Source: DAOUKH01 sp964291475 (lineage in GTDB: Bacteria; Chloroflexota; Dehalococcoidia; SHYB01). Taken from it: a DNA stretch of 64,000 nucleotides. Below the pieces are notes generated by a model. It was not told where the DNA came from. It searched no databases and saw only the letters and a program-made list of their open reading frames with translations. The stretch lies in contig OZ220078.1 of NCBI GenBank assembly GCA_964291475.2, forward strand, positions 124,001-188,000, read 5' to 3'. The position numbers and the translations under genes were made by a program. Shown here piece by piece: positions 53,758-61,545 of the stretch (position 1 is the stretch's first letter; every line of letters starts with the position of its first letter).

Positions 53758-54555
53758 ATGGATTCCCTGGTAGATCTGTTCACCCCTAACGAGATCGACC
53801 TGACGTGGTGGAAGGCCGCCGCGCTGCTGGCGGCCGGCGTACTCGGCGGGTTCATGAACGTCGTCGCCGCCGGCGCGTCGTTGATCACCGTGCCCCTGCT
53901 GATATTGATGGGCATGCCCGCCGACGTTGCCAACGGCACCAATAGGGTGGGCATTCTGCAGCAGTCGCTGGTCGGCGTCAGGGGCTTCCACAGGTATGAC
54001 AAGCTCGAGAAGAGCGCCATTCCCGCGATCCTTGCGCCGACGGTGGTGGGCGCCGTGATCGGCGCGCTCGCGGCGACCTGGGTGCCCCCGGGCGTCCTGA
54101 AGCCCACGCTGCTGGGCACAATCATCGCCGTCGCCTTGGCGCTCGTGGTCTTTCCCGACGTTATGGCGCCGCCGGAGGGCACGGCGCCGCGCAAGTTGAC
54201 CGAGAGCCCTGCCGGGCTGCTGCTCCTCTTCGCCGCGGGCCTCTACGGCGGGTTCGTCCAGGCCGGTGTCGGCTTCTTGCTAATCGCCGCCCTGGCGGTG
54301 GGGCTCCGCTACGACCTCGTGCGCACCAACGCGCTGAAGCTCGTGTGCACGGCGCTCTTCAGCGTCGCGTCCCTGGTGGTGTTCGCCGTCACCGGCCACG
54401 TGGAGTGGGCCCCCGGCCTCATCCTCGCCGCCGGCATGACGGCGGGGGCCCTGCTCTGCATCAAGTTTGCCCTGAACGTGAGCCAGCGGGTCATCAAGTG
54501 GACGATTTTCGTTCTGGCCTGGGTCACCTGCGGCGCCACGCTGCTCTTCACCTGA
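53758..54555 (+). CDS. TauE/SafE-family sulfite or organic-anion exporter
   Basis: The 265-residue membrane protein has about eight helices. Diagnostic segments are GGFMNVVAAGASLITVPLL in the first repeat, DVANGTNRVGILQQ and LYGGFVQAGVGFLLIAALAV in the second repeat. The family exports sulfite, sulfoacetate or similar anions. ATG 53758 is the first start after the divergent cyclase gene. A link to the siroheme reductase 18 kb away is possible but unproven. Confidence 0.87.
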   Translation: MDSLVDLFTPNEIDLTWWKAAALLAAGVLGGFMNVVAAGASLITVPLLILMGMPADVANGTNRVGILQQSLVGVRGFHRYDKLEKSAIPAILAPTVVGAVIGALAATWVPPGVLKPTLLGTIIAVALALVVFPDVMAPPEGTAPRKLTESPAGLLLLFAAGLYGGFVQAGVGFLLIAALAVGLRYDLVRTNALKLVCTALFSVASLVVFAVTGHVEWAPGLILAAGMTAGALLCIKFALNVSQRVIKWTIFVLAWVTCGATLLFT

Positions 54556-54660
54556 TGCGGCCTTGCCTTGACCCGTGCCGCGACGAGGAGACGGGTCCCG
54601 GCAAACGAGCGCGAGGCGCGCCGTGGCGTCTGAACGGCCTGTCTGGCCGCGGTTGATGCA

Positions 54661-54691
54661 ATGATGCAGCAACAGTATGCTTATGCATCAT
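54661..54691 (+). promoter_or_regulatory. Operator-like inverted repeat at the VapB-like start
   Basis: ATGATGCA (54661-54668) and TGCATCAT (54684-54691) are perfect 8-base inverted arms 15 bases apart, ending on the start codon of the antitoxin remnant. Toxin-antitoxin operons are usually autorepressed through such sites. Confidence 0.55.
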
Positions 54692-55221
54692 GAGGACGAC
54701 AATCTCGCTTGATGACCGGCTGGCGAAGCAGGTGCCGGGCAGCCGCGGACCGAGGCATCAGCGTGAGCGCCTTTATTGCCGACACGCTGAACGACGTTGG
54801 CGCTGAGCGTAAATGTCCTGATCTATGCGCACGTCGAGGACTCGGTCCCCGATCACTTCGAGTACGCGAATTGGATCACCCGGTTGGCGACGGGGCCGGA
54901 CGACCTCGCGACAAACCCCCGAGTCTTCGTCCACCCTCGGCAGCATTGCCGGGGCAGATTCCCGACATCGGGTCGGAGATACCGGGGCGCGAGGGCGGCG
55001 GGGTCCGCCTCGATGCAGGTGCTCGAGGCCTGCGGGGCGACCACCTGGAGATATTCGAAAGGCTCTGCCGCGAGTCCGGCGCCGCCGGCAAGCTGGTCGC
55101 CGACGCCCAGCATGCAGCGATCGCCATCGAGCATGGCTGCACCATGGTCTCCACGGACGCCGATTTCAGCCGATTTCCAGGGCTGCGGTGGCAGCACCCT
55201 CTCCGTCCTGACGGAATGTAG
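54690..55221 (+). pseudogene. Decayed VapBC-like toxin-antitoxin locus
   Basis: From ATG 54690 the frame reads MRTTISLDDRLAKQV, a ribbon-helix-helix antitoxin start, then needs a one-base shift to continue RAAADRGISVSAFIADTL. About 54794 a third frame gives ALSVNVLIYAHVEDS, a PIN-domain start in which the first catalytic Asp (normally DVN) is Ser. It breaks after ATNPRVF, with part of the PIN core missing. A foreign 70-bp block follows, then the PIN C-terminus (IFERLCRESGAAGKLVADAQ ... TDADFSRFPGL) in another frame up to 55221. The locus is fused, shifted and missing key residues, so it is very likely non-functional. Confidence 0.78.
54955..55026 (+). repeat. 70-bp block shared with the neighbouring pseudogene, copy 1
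   Basis: It starts CAGATTCCCGACATCGGGTC and is nearly identical to 55392-55462, with one indel and about six differences. In the 55318 locus it encodes part of a molybdopterin oxidoreductase (IPDIGSEIPGREGGGVRLD); here it interrupts the PIN-domain remnant. Copy 1 also keeps the preceding TTGCCGGGG (residues LPG), which copy 2 lacks. Confidence 0.85.
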
Positions 55222-55282
55222 CCGTGATCGCGTGGCAGCACCCGGAACCGGTGCAGCCTGTGATCCCCAACGTCTTGCGCGC

Positions 55283-55311
55283 TTGACCGGCGGGGCCCGC
55301 TCTTCGACAAT
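55283..55311 (+). promoter_or_regulatory. Promoter of the molybdopterin oxidoreductase remnant
   Basis: TTGACC (55283-55288) and GACAAT (55306-55311) are 17 bases apart. The ATG at 55318 is 7 bases after the -10, so the transcript would be nearly leaderless. Confidence 0.4.
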
Positions 55312-55317
55312 TCCGGC

Positions 55318-55772
55318 ATGGGCGACCTCTTACGCACCGAGGGCCTCGTCGAGCGCCCGTTGGCGCTGAGCTTCGACGACCTTGCGGCATTCAGATTCCC
55401 GACATCGGGTCGGAGATACCGGGGCGTGAGGGCGGCGGGGTGCGCCTCGACGCCGTGCTCGACGCTTCCGGGGCGCGCGGCGACGCCCGCTTCATCACCC
55501 TCGCCACCGGCGACGGGTCGTTCAGCGCCAGCCCTGGCTCCGATCCGCGCCCAGGGGGTTCTCGTCTATCGCGACGGCGGTGGCCCGCTGCCCGGAGGCC
55601 AAGTCCGCTTCTTCACATCGAGTCGTGCTCGCTCGGGGCCGGCGAGGTTGACCGCTGCGCCAACGTCAAGCACCTCGGGCGCATCGAGCTCAGCGCCGCG
55701 CTCGGGGAGGATACCCGGCCCACAACCGAGGCCGAGCACGAGTCGCTCCACGAGCACGAGTCTGAACACTAG
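55318..55772 (+). pseudogene. Molybdopterin-binding oxidoreductase remnant, several frameshifts
   Basis: The frame from ATG 55318 reads GLVERPLALSFDDLAAF, then shifts to IPDIGSEIPGREGGGVRLD and on to ATGDGSFSAS, shifts back for LAPIRAQGVLVYRDGGGPLP and shifts again for GEVDRCANVKHLGRIELSA up to the stop at 55772. The pieces in order resemble one small (about 150-residue) sulfite-oxidase-type molybdopterin-binding domain. At least three shifts in 450 bases indicate a dead gene or a badly assembled stretch. Confidence 0.68.
55392..55462 (+). repeat. 70-bp block shared with the VapBC-like remnant, copy 2
   Basis: Near-identical to 54955-55026. It lies inside the molybdopterin oxidoreductase remnant, where the flanking protein sequence fits it, so this is probably the native position. 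Confidence 0.85.
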
Positions 55773-55796
55773 GCCGGCCCTCGCCAGCTCCCCGCC

Positions 55797-56591
55797 ATGT
55801 CCTACGAGACGATTCGCTACGAGAAACGGGACCACGTCGGCGTCGTGACGCTCGACCGTCCCGATGCGCTCAACGCCTTCAACCGCCGCATGGAAGCGGA
55901 GCTGTCCGCCCTCTGGGCCGAGATGCGGGACGACGACGACGTGTGGGTCGCCGTCCTGACCGCGACCGGCGACCGGGCCTTCTGCGTCGGCGTCGACACC
56001 AAGGAGAGCACCGCCGAGGTGCAGGGCATGAGCCAGTTCGAGCGGTGGAAGAAGGTGCCCGGCTCGACGGTGACGGCGCGCCAGAACGGCTGCTTCAAAC
56101 CGGTGATCACGGCGGTCAACGGCATGTGCGGCGGCGGCGGGCTCTACTTCGTCGCCGACAGCGACCTCGTCATCGCGGCGGAGAACGCGACCTTCTTCGA
56201 TCCCCACGTCACCTACGGCCGGGTCGCCGCCGTCGAGCCCATCGCCCTCACGCGCCGCATGCCCTTCGGCGAGGTGATGCGCATGGCGCTCATGGGCAGC
56301 GCTTGGCGCATGACCGCGGAGCGCGCCTACCAGGTGGGCTTGGCCCAGGAGGTCGTGCCGCGCGCCGACCTGCTCGACGCGGCGATGGAGATGGCCCGCG
56401 CCCTCGCCGAGCTTCCGCCGCTCGCCCTTGCGGGCACCGTCGAGGCGCTGTGGGCCGGGTTGGAGATGGACCGCAAGGCCGCCATGGACCACGGCCTGCT
56501 CCTCGCCCAGCGCAACACCTTCACCGAAGACCACATGGAGGGCCGCCGCGCCTTCCTCGAAAAGCGCAAGCCCAACTACAAGAACCGCTAG
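55797..56591 (+). CDS. Enoyl-CoA hydratase/isomerase family protein
   Basis: The 264-residue crotonase-fold protein has VGVVTLDRPDALNAFNRRM near residue 15, GDRAFCVGVDTKESTAEV (the CoA-binding GxxFxxGxD) and NGMCGGGGLYFVADSDLVIA near 105, which forms the oxyanion hole. The following FFDPHVTYGRVAAVEPIAL region is where hydratase glutamates usually lie, but the exact catalytic residue is not certain. It acts on acyl-CoA in beta-oxidation-like steps. Intact, unlike its neighbours on both sides. Confidence 0.88.
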   Translation: MSYETIRYEKRDHVGVVTLDRPDALNAFNRRMEAELSALWAEMRDDDDVWVAVLTATGDRAFCVGVDTKESTAEVQGMSQFERWKKVPGSTVTARQNGCFKPVITAVNGMCGGGGLYFVADSDLVIAAENATFFDPHVTYGRVAAVEPIALTRRMPFGEVMRMALMGSAWRMTAERAYQVGLAQEVVPRADLLDAAMEMARALAELPPLALAGTVEALWAGLEMDRKAAMDHGLLLAQRNTFTEDHMEGRRAFLEKRKPNYKNR

Positions 56592-56652
56592 CCCGCGTCT
56601 GGCCGCCATTCTTCACATCCCCGCCCATTCCTGTTGCGCCCGCGAAAGCGCC

Positions 56653-56658
56653 TAGACT
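56653..56658 (+). promoter_or_regulatory. -10 box before the PIG-L deacetylase
   Basis: TAGACT lies 8 bases before ATG 56667, the same -10 form as at 34231 and compatible with a leaderless transcript. No clear -35. Confidence 0.35.
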
Positions 56659-56666
56659 GGACCCCC

Positions 56667-57381
56667 ATGCCCGACAAGCGCGTCATCCTCGGCGTCTTCG
56701 CCCACCCCGACGACGAGACCTCCGGCTGCGGCGGCACGTTCACCCACTACGCCCGCGAGGGGGTCGAGGTCTTCAACGTCACGGCGACCCGGGGCGAGCT
56801 GGGCACGCTGGGGACGGGCGGACTCAGCATCGAGCGGGAGGAGCTTCCCCACGTCCGTGAGCGGGAGCTGCGCGGCGCGCTGGAGCGCTACGGCGCCAAC
56901 CCGCCGATCCTCCTCGGCTACCGCGACCAGGAGGTGAAGGACGCCGACTCCGAGGAGCTGGCGGGGAAGGTCTACGCGGTGATGGCCGAGGTGAGCGCCC
57001 GACGTGGTGATCACCTTCGGGCCGCTCGGCATCTCGCGCCACGACGACCACATCGCGCTGCACCGGGCCGCCGTCGCCGCCTTCGAGCGCTACCGCGAGA
57101 CGGCGGGGAAGCCGGCGCGCCTCTTCTACGTCGCCATCCCCGGCGAGTTCCTCGACGAAGGGGAGCTCGACCTCGACGGCCCCGAGGTCGACCCCACCCA
57201 CTGCGTCGACATTTCGGAGACGAGGGAGGTCAAGCTCGCCGCCCTGCGCGGCTACGCTTCCCAGGAAGACGCCCAGCAACTCGCCGCCATGTTCGAGGAG
57301 CGCGCGATCGCCGTCGAGTGGTTCCACCAGGCCATCCCGTCGCCTGACAGGAGCGACGGTGTGGTGGAGGGGTTCTGGTAG
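56667..57381 (+). pseudogene. PIG-L/LmbE-family deacetylase with one frameshift
   Basis: The N-terminal part reads RVILGVFAHPDDETSGCGGT, with the zinc-binding HPDDE motif of N-acetylglucosaminyl deacetylases, and continues to about 56995 (VMAEVSA). The second part continues in the +1 frame as APDVVITFGPLGISRHDDHI, where HxDH supplies the third zinc ligand, and ends WFHQAIPSPD...EGFW at 57381. Joined, it is a normal-length (about 237 residues) enzyme. A single extra base near 56993 explains the break; sequencing error and true decay are both possible. Confidence 0.82.
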
Positions 57382-57585
57382 CTACGGCTGCCATTTGGGG
57401 CGGACGCGCCCGTGGCCTTTTCGTTGAGAGGGACTTGCCGAGGGAAGCGCCGTCTGCGTTTTGGCCAAGGCGCCGAACGGGCTGGTCTCGCATGGGGACA
57501 TGGTAGGGGTTGGGAGCGGGCATGGGGAAGAGGCGGGTGTCGCGGGGTGGGGGCAGCGTTAGTCGAGGGCGGCGGTGGAGGGGAT

Positions 57586-57610
57586 GGGCGATTCGTGAAT
57601 CGCCCCTACA
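57586..57610. repeat. Dispersed palindrome B, GATTC arm type
   Basis: GGGCGATTC-GT-GAATCGCCC followed by CTACA. The arms differ from all other copies yet pair perfectly. In the convergent gap between the PIG-L gene and a hypothetical gene. Confidence 0.85.
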
Positions 57611-57663
57611 GGGAGGGTTTGCACGGCAGTGGCGACCTTTGGTGGTGATGAGGGGGCCCCTCA

Positions 57664-57690
57664 TCTCAATCTTCTCCCGGGGGGAGAAGA
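57664..57690. repeat. Repeat A-like hairpin
   Basis: TCTCAATCTTCTCCCGGGGG followed by GAGAAGAGG: CTTCTCCC pairs with GGGAGAAG. Part of the 57382-57911 repeat field, in which no gene is supported. Confidence 0.65.
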
Positions 57691-57711
57691 GGGAAGACCG
57701 CCCGGCCCCGT

Positions 57712-57771
57712 CCCTCTCTCAGTCTCTCCCAGGGGGAGAGAGGGTTAAGGAGGCCTCCCCCAGAGGGGGAG
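57712..57771. repeat. Two repeat A hairpins in a row
   Basis: CCCTCTCTCAGTCTCTCCC with AGGGGGAGAG (57712-57740), then TTAAGG, then the bare palindrome CTCCCCC-AGA-GGGGGAG (57755-57771). Confidence 0.75.
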
Positions 57772-57781
57772 GGCGGAGGGA

Positions 57782-57855
57782 GGGCGCGTCGCGACGCGCC
57801 CCTACAGGGGAGCAGAGGCTGGAGGGGACAGGCGCCCACAAGGGGCGCCCCTACG
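57782..57855. repeat. Two palindromes B in a row
   Basis: GGGCGCGTCGCGACGCGCCC (57782-57801, perfect palindrome) followed by CTACA, then GGCGCCC-ACAAG-GGGCGCC (57831-57849) followed by CCTACG. Both end in the constant CCCCTAC. Confidence 0.8.
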
Positions 57856-57911
57856 GGGGAGGACCGCCCCGCCCCGGCGGAGCGCCTGTGCCGTGGGTAG
57901 CCCGCCCTCGG

Positions 57912-58451
57912 CTAGGCGGGGTTGAGGGCGTTGGCGAGGATGGCGTCGTCGTTGTGGTGGTAGCGGGCGCGGTAGGCGGCTTCGGCGACGCGGGGGAGGA
58001 CGGCGTCGACTTGGCGCTGGTCGAGGGTGGCGGCGATGTCGGCGGCGCCGGCGTGTTCGAGCATTTGGGGGAGGCGGGTGCGCAGGCGTTCGAGCGTCCA
58101 CTGGAGGGGGTCGCCGTCGGCGATGGGGTCGAGGTGGAGCATGACGTTGGTGCGGTCGTTCCACGAGACGTAGTGGTAGTGGGGGTCCTCGTCGAAGCAG
58201 TCGAAGCGGAGGTGCTCCAGGGCCTCGCCGTCGCGGACGCCGTAGACGTGGAGGGAGACGCCGCGGTCGTCGAGGGCGCCGTCGCCTTTGTCGCCGCCCT
58301 TGGCGGTGGCGATGTTGCTGGCGGCGGTGATCGCCTCCGTCAGGAGCCGGTATTCGACGCCGAAGCGGAGGGGGCCGGCGTCGATGAACTCGGTCTGCGC
58401 CTCCAGGGGTGGGATGGGCATCTGGTCGTAGTAGGTGATGTGGGACGGCAT
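57912..58451 (-). CDS. Hypothetical protein, 179 residues
   Basis: The protein opens HITYYDQMPIPPLEAQTEFI and contains GVSLHVYGVRDGEALEHLRF, CFDEDPHYHYVSWNDRTN and RLPQMLEHAGAADIAATLD. It is acidic with His-rich DPHYHYVSW near residue 95 and a helical C-terminus. GAGGAG sits 5 bases before ATG 58451. No signal peptide or membrane segment. I do not recognise the family; composition and ribosome-binding site support a real gene. Confidence 0.75.
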   Translation of the reverse strand: MPSHITYYDQMPIPPLEAQTEFIDAGPLRFGVEYRLLTEAITAASNIATAKGGDKGDGALDDRGVSLHVYGVRDGEALEHLRFDCFDEDPHYHYVSWNDRTNVMLHLDPIADGDPLQWTLERLRTRLPQMLEHAGAADIAATLDQRQVDAVLPRVAEAAYRARYHHNDDAILANALNPA

Positions 58452-58604
58452 GGCGGCTCCTCGTGTTCGGTGGGCGGCCGGTGGTGTTCCGATAGTATGC
58501 CACCGCCGCGCCCCATGCACGAGAAGGCCGCGTGCCAGATCGTCCTGCGCGACACCTCCCGTTGGGGTTGGCGCACCCTTCCCGGCCCCCCGCCCTCACC
58601 CCAA

Positions 58605-58625
58605 CCCTCTCCCAGCGGGAGAGGG
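58605..58625. repeat. Repeat A-like palindrome
   Basis: CCCTCTCCC-AGC-GGGAGAGGG, perfect 9-base arms. In the 58452-58776 gap, which otherwise holds only two further hairpins and no supported gene. Confidence 0.8.
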
Positions 58626-58678
58626 TGAAGAGCCTCCCCACTCCCACCTGTTCCCAATCGGGCGCGCGTTAGGCAAAG

Positions 58679-58697
58679 GTCTCCCGGGGGAGAGGGG
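58679..58697. repeat. Repeat A-like hairpin
   Basis: CTCCC-GGGGGAG with flanking GAGG; a shortened copy in the same gap. Confidence 0.5.
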
Positions 58698-58733
58698 GCG
58701 GCCCGCCCCGTACGCACCGAGCCCGCGTGCCCG

Positions 58734-58762
58734 CCCTCAGTCCCTCCTAGAGGGAGGGAGGT
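58734..58762. repeat. Repeat A hairpin at the acyl-CoA dehydrogenase 3' end
   Basis: CCCTCAGTCCCTCC-TAG-AGG, then GAGGGAGG. It ends about 15 bases beyond the stop of the leftward acyl-CoA dehydrogenase, the same placement as at 21517. Confidence 0.65.
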
Positions 58763-58776
58763 TTAGGGCCGGCGGG

Positions 58777-59945
58777 CTAGCGGGGAAGGCCGAGGCCGCG
58801 GGTGGCGATGATGTTGCGCTGGATTTCGGTGGTGCCGCCGGCGATGGTGTTGCTGACCGAGCGGAGGAGGCCCTTGCCGACGCGGCCCCGGACGGGGGCG
58901 CGGCGCTGGGGGACGTCGAAGAGGCCGTAGAGTCCGAGGATGGCGGCGCATTGGCGGGAGATGCGCTGGCTGGCCTCGCAGCCGTACATCTTGGACATGG
59001 AGGCCTCGTAGTTGGGGACGAGGCCCTCGCTCTGCTGCCAGGCGACGCGGTAGGCGAGGAGGCGGCCGACGTTGTACTCGATGGCCATCTCGGCGAGCTT
59101 GTGCCGGGTGATCGCGTCCACGCCGTTGCCTCCGGGCAGCCCCTGCTCGCGGACGAAGTCTTCGAGCTGGCGGTAGGTCTTGTAGTTGTTGGCGATGCGC
59201 TCGATGCCGGAGCGCTCGAAGTCGAGGTTCGCCGCCACCACGTACCAGCCCTGGTTCTCCTCGCCGACCATGCCGCTCTTGGGGACGCGGACGTTGTCGA
59301 AGAAGATCTGGTTGAAGCCGTGGTCGTTGTCCATGCTGATCAGGGGGTGGATCGAGACGCCGGGCGTGTTTAGCGGGAGGACGAAGACGCTGATGCCCTT
59401 GTGCTTGGGGGCGTCGGGGTCGGTGCGGGTGGCCAGCCAGATGTAGTCGGCCATGTGGGCGCCGCTGGTCCAGATCTTGGAGCCGTTGATGACGTAGTCG
59501 TCGCCGTCGCGGACGGCGCGGGTCTGGAGGCCTGCGAGGTCGGAGCCTGCGCCGGGCTCGCTGTAGCCGATGCAGAAGGAGATGTCGGCGTTGACGATGC
59601 CGGGACGTACTGGCGCTTCTGCTCCTCGGTGCCGTTGAGCATGAAGCTGGGCCCCATCTGGCGCTCGGCGATGAAGTGGTAGCCGACGGGCGCCTTCGAG
59701 GTGAGCATTTCCTCGTTGTAGATGAGGCGCATCATGTGGCTGATGGCCTGGCCGCCCCACTCCTTGGGCCAACTGAGGCCGATCCACCCCTTCGCGGCGA
59801 GTTTCTTGGAGAAGGCCTTGTTGTGGTAGGTGCCCTCCGCGCCGTCGTCGATGGCCTGCCACTCCTCCGGCGTCAGCGCCTCGGCGAGGAAGTCCCGCAC
59901 CTCTTGGCGGAATTGCAGCTGTTCGGGGGTAAAGGCGAAGTCCAT
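58777..59945 (-). pseudogene. Acyl-CoA dehydrogenase with one frameshift
   Basis: From ATG 59945 the frame reads FTPEQLQFRQEVRDFLAEAL, WIGLSWPKEWGGQ and GTEEQKRQYVP, then breaks near 59600. The continuing frame gives IVNADISFCIGYSEPGAGSD, INGSKIWTSGAHMADYIWL, ERSGIERIAN and ends GGTTEIQRNIIATRGLGLP, the standard acyl-CoA dehydrogenase C-terminus. Restoring one lost base gives a normal-length enzyme (about 389 residues). It would oxidise an acyl-CoA with FAD and electron-transfer flavoprotein. Whether the shift is real or a sequence error is open. Confidence 0.85.
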
Positions 59946-59953
59946 AAGGTGTG

Positions 59954-59984
59954 CCCTCTCTCAGTCTCCCCCAGAGGGGAGAGG
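59954..59984. repeat. Repeat A hairpin upstream of acyl-CoA dehydrogenase
   Basis: CCCTCTCTCAGTCTCCCCC-AGAGGGGAGAGG, followed by TTTTAA. It lies 9 bases before the ATG of the leftward dehydrogenase, so it could form in the mRNA leader. Confidence 0.75.
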
Positions 59985-60045
59985 TTTTAACCGCGGCGGC
60001 GGATTGGGTAGGCCGCCCCGGGCGGGGTTGGCGGTGGATGGGGAC

Positions 60046-60122
60046 GGGCGCGTCGCGACGCGCCCCTACAGGGGAGGGCCCCGGAGACCACCCCCAGGGC
60101 AACCACAAGGGTTGCCCCTACA
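60046..60122. repeat. Two palindromes B in a row
   Basis: GGGCGCGTCGCGACGCGCCC followed by CTACA (60046-60070), then GGGCAACC-ACAAG-GGTTGCCC followed by CTACA (60097-60122). The two arm types seen separately at 21267 and 20798 occur here side by side. Confidence 0.85.
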
Positions 60123-60169
60123 GGGATGACCGCGTGCCGGCGTTGCGGGTTGTGCATAAGGTGCGCCCG

Positions 60170-60197
60170 CTCTCAATCTCCCCCGGAGGGGGAGGGG
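60170..60197. repeat. Repeat A hairpin overlapping a CoA-transferase 3' end
   Basis: CTCTCAATCTCCCCC-GGA-GGGGGAGGGG. The stop codon (60173-60175) and last codons of the leftward CoA-transferase fall inside this element. Confidence 0.75.
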
Positions 60198-61468
60198 TTT
60201 GGCGGCTGCTTGACGAAGACGACGGCCTGTTCGATCAGGCGCTCGATCTCGCCGGGGGCGTAGCCGAGGTGTTCCAGGGTCTCCTGGGTCGCGTCGCCCA
60301 GGACCGGCGGCGCGGACGGCGTCGCGACCTGCGACTCGGAGTAGTGGACGGGATGGCCCGGCATGCGGATCTCGCCGACCCGCTCGTGCTCCACGCTCCA
60401 GATTGCGCCGTTGTTGACGACCTGGGGGTCGTCGAAGACCTGCTCGGGCACGTTGAGCGGCCCGCAGGGGACGCCGGCCTCGTCGAGCAGCGCGAACCAC
60501 TCCTGCGTCGTCTTGGAGCGGAAGATGGGCTCCACCCTGGCGACCAGGGCGAGGTTCTCCTCCGGGGTCGTGCCGCCGTAGCTCGTGCCGTCGACCATGG
60601 GGTCGTCGATGCCGAGGAGGTCGCGCAGGCTGCGGCGCATGACGTTGTTGAGGCAGGCGACGGCGAGGAAGCCGTCCTTGGTGGCGTAGGGCCGCCAGTA
60701 GATGTTGCGGGTGTTGGCCCCGAGGTGGCTCCGGCGCAGCTCGAAGAGCTCGCGGATGTTGGAGCCCGCCCGCGCCGCGTCGGAGACTTTCTCGATGAAC
60801 TCCCGGCGCGGCTCCGCGTCGAAGCGCTCCACGTTGTTCATGGGGCGGTACTGGCAGGCGAGGATGGCGTTGAGGAGGTTGGTCTCGACCTTCTGGCCGC
60901 GGCCGGTGCGCTCGCGGGCCAGGAGGGCGCCGACGATGCCGAGCGCGAGGAAGACGCCCGCCGAGTAGTCGCTGATCGAGGTGGTGGTCATGCCGAGGCC
61001 GCCGGGGGCGAAGGTGCCCTCGTGGGCGATCACGCCGCCGATGGCCTGGGCGACCATGTCGAAGGCGCCCCGGTGGGCGTAGGGACCGGTGTGGCCGTAG
61101 GCGGTGATCTCGCCGTAGACCAGGCGGGGGTTGAGGGGCGCCAGCGTCTCGTAGTCGATGCCGAGCCGCTTGGTGGCCTGGGGGCGCTGGTTGACGACGA
61201 CGGCGTCGACGCGCTCGACGATCCGGCGGACGATGTCGGCGGCGCCTTCTTTCTTCAGGTCGAGGACGAAGCTGCGCTTGGTGCGGTTGACCTGAAGGAA
61301 GCCGCGCCCTTCGCCGTCGAGCGGCACGGAGAAGCGCATGCGGTCGCCGCCGGGCGGCTCGATCTTGAGGACGTCGGCGCCCAGGTCGGCGAGGACCATG
61401 GTGCAGTAGGGCCCGGCGATGTACTCGGTGAAGTCGGCGATGCGAACACCGGACAGGATGCCGGACAC
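60173..61468 (-). CDS. CaiB/BaiF (family III) CoA-transferase, paralog f
   Basis: The 431-residue protein starts LSGVRIADFTEYIAGPYCTM and has LADLGADVLKIEPPGGDRMR. In the active-site region it reads GRGQKVETNLLNAIL, with Glu where the paralogs mostly have Asp (VD), and Asn where they have Glu or Asp five residues on, so its chemistry may differ. GTG 61468 follows GGGAGGG at good spacing. The C-terminal residues NPSPSGGD come from a repeat A element that supplies the stop codon, so the original end may have been replaced. It is downstream of the desaturase on the same strand. Confidence 0.85.
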   Translation of the reverse strand: MSGILSGVRIADFTEYIAGPYCTMVLADLGADVLKIEPPGGDRMRFSVPLDGEGRGFLQVNRTKRSFVLDLKKEGAADIVRRIVERVDAVVVNQRPQATKRLGIDYETLAPLNPRLVYGEITAYGHTGPYAHRGAFDMVAQAIGGVIAHEGTFAPGGLGMTTTSISDYSAGVFLALGIVGALLARERTGRGQKVETNLLNAILACQYRPMNNVERFDAEPRREFIEKVSDAARAGSNIRELFELRRSHLGANTRNIYWRPYATKDGFLAVACLNNVMRRSLRDLLGIDDPMVDGTSYGGTTPEENLALVARVEPIFRSKTTQEWFALLDEAGVPCGPLNVPEQVFDDPQVVNNGAIWSVEHERVGEIRMPGHPVHYSESQVATPSAPPVLGDATQETLEHLGYAPGEIERLIEQAVVFVKQPPNPSPSGGD

Positions 61469-61545
61469 TGCGCCCTCCCGCGGGCCGCAAGGACGGCCGC
61501 GCCGCGGGTAAGTGTACGCCACACGGGAAGCGGGCGGCGGCGCGC

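Noticed and set aside
52668..54194. Cyclase gene extended by 193 codons to an upstream start
   Set aside because: The extension runs antisense through the TauE exporter gene; homologues begin at the ATG at 53615.
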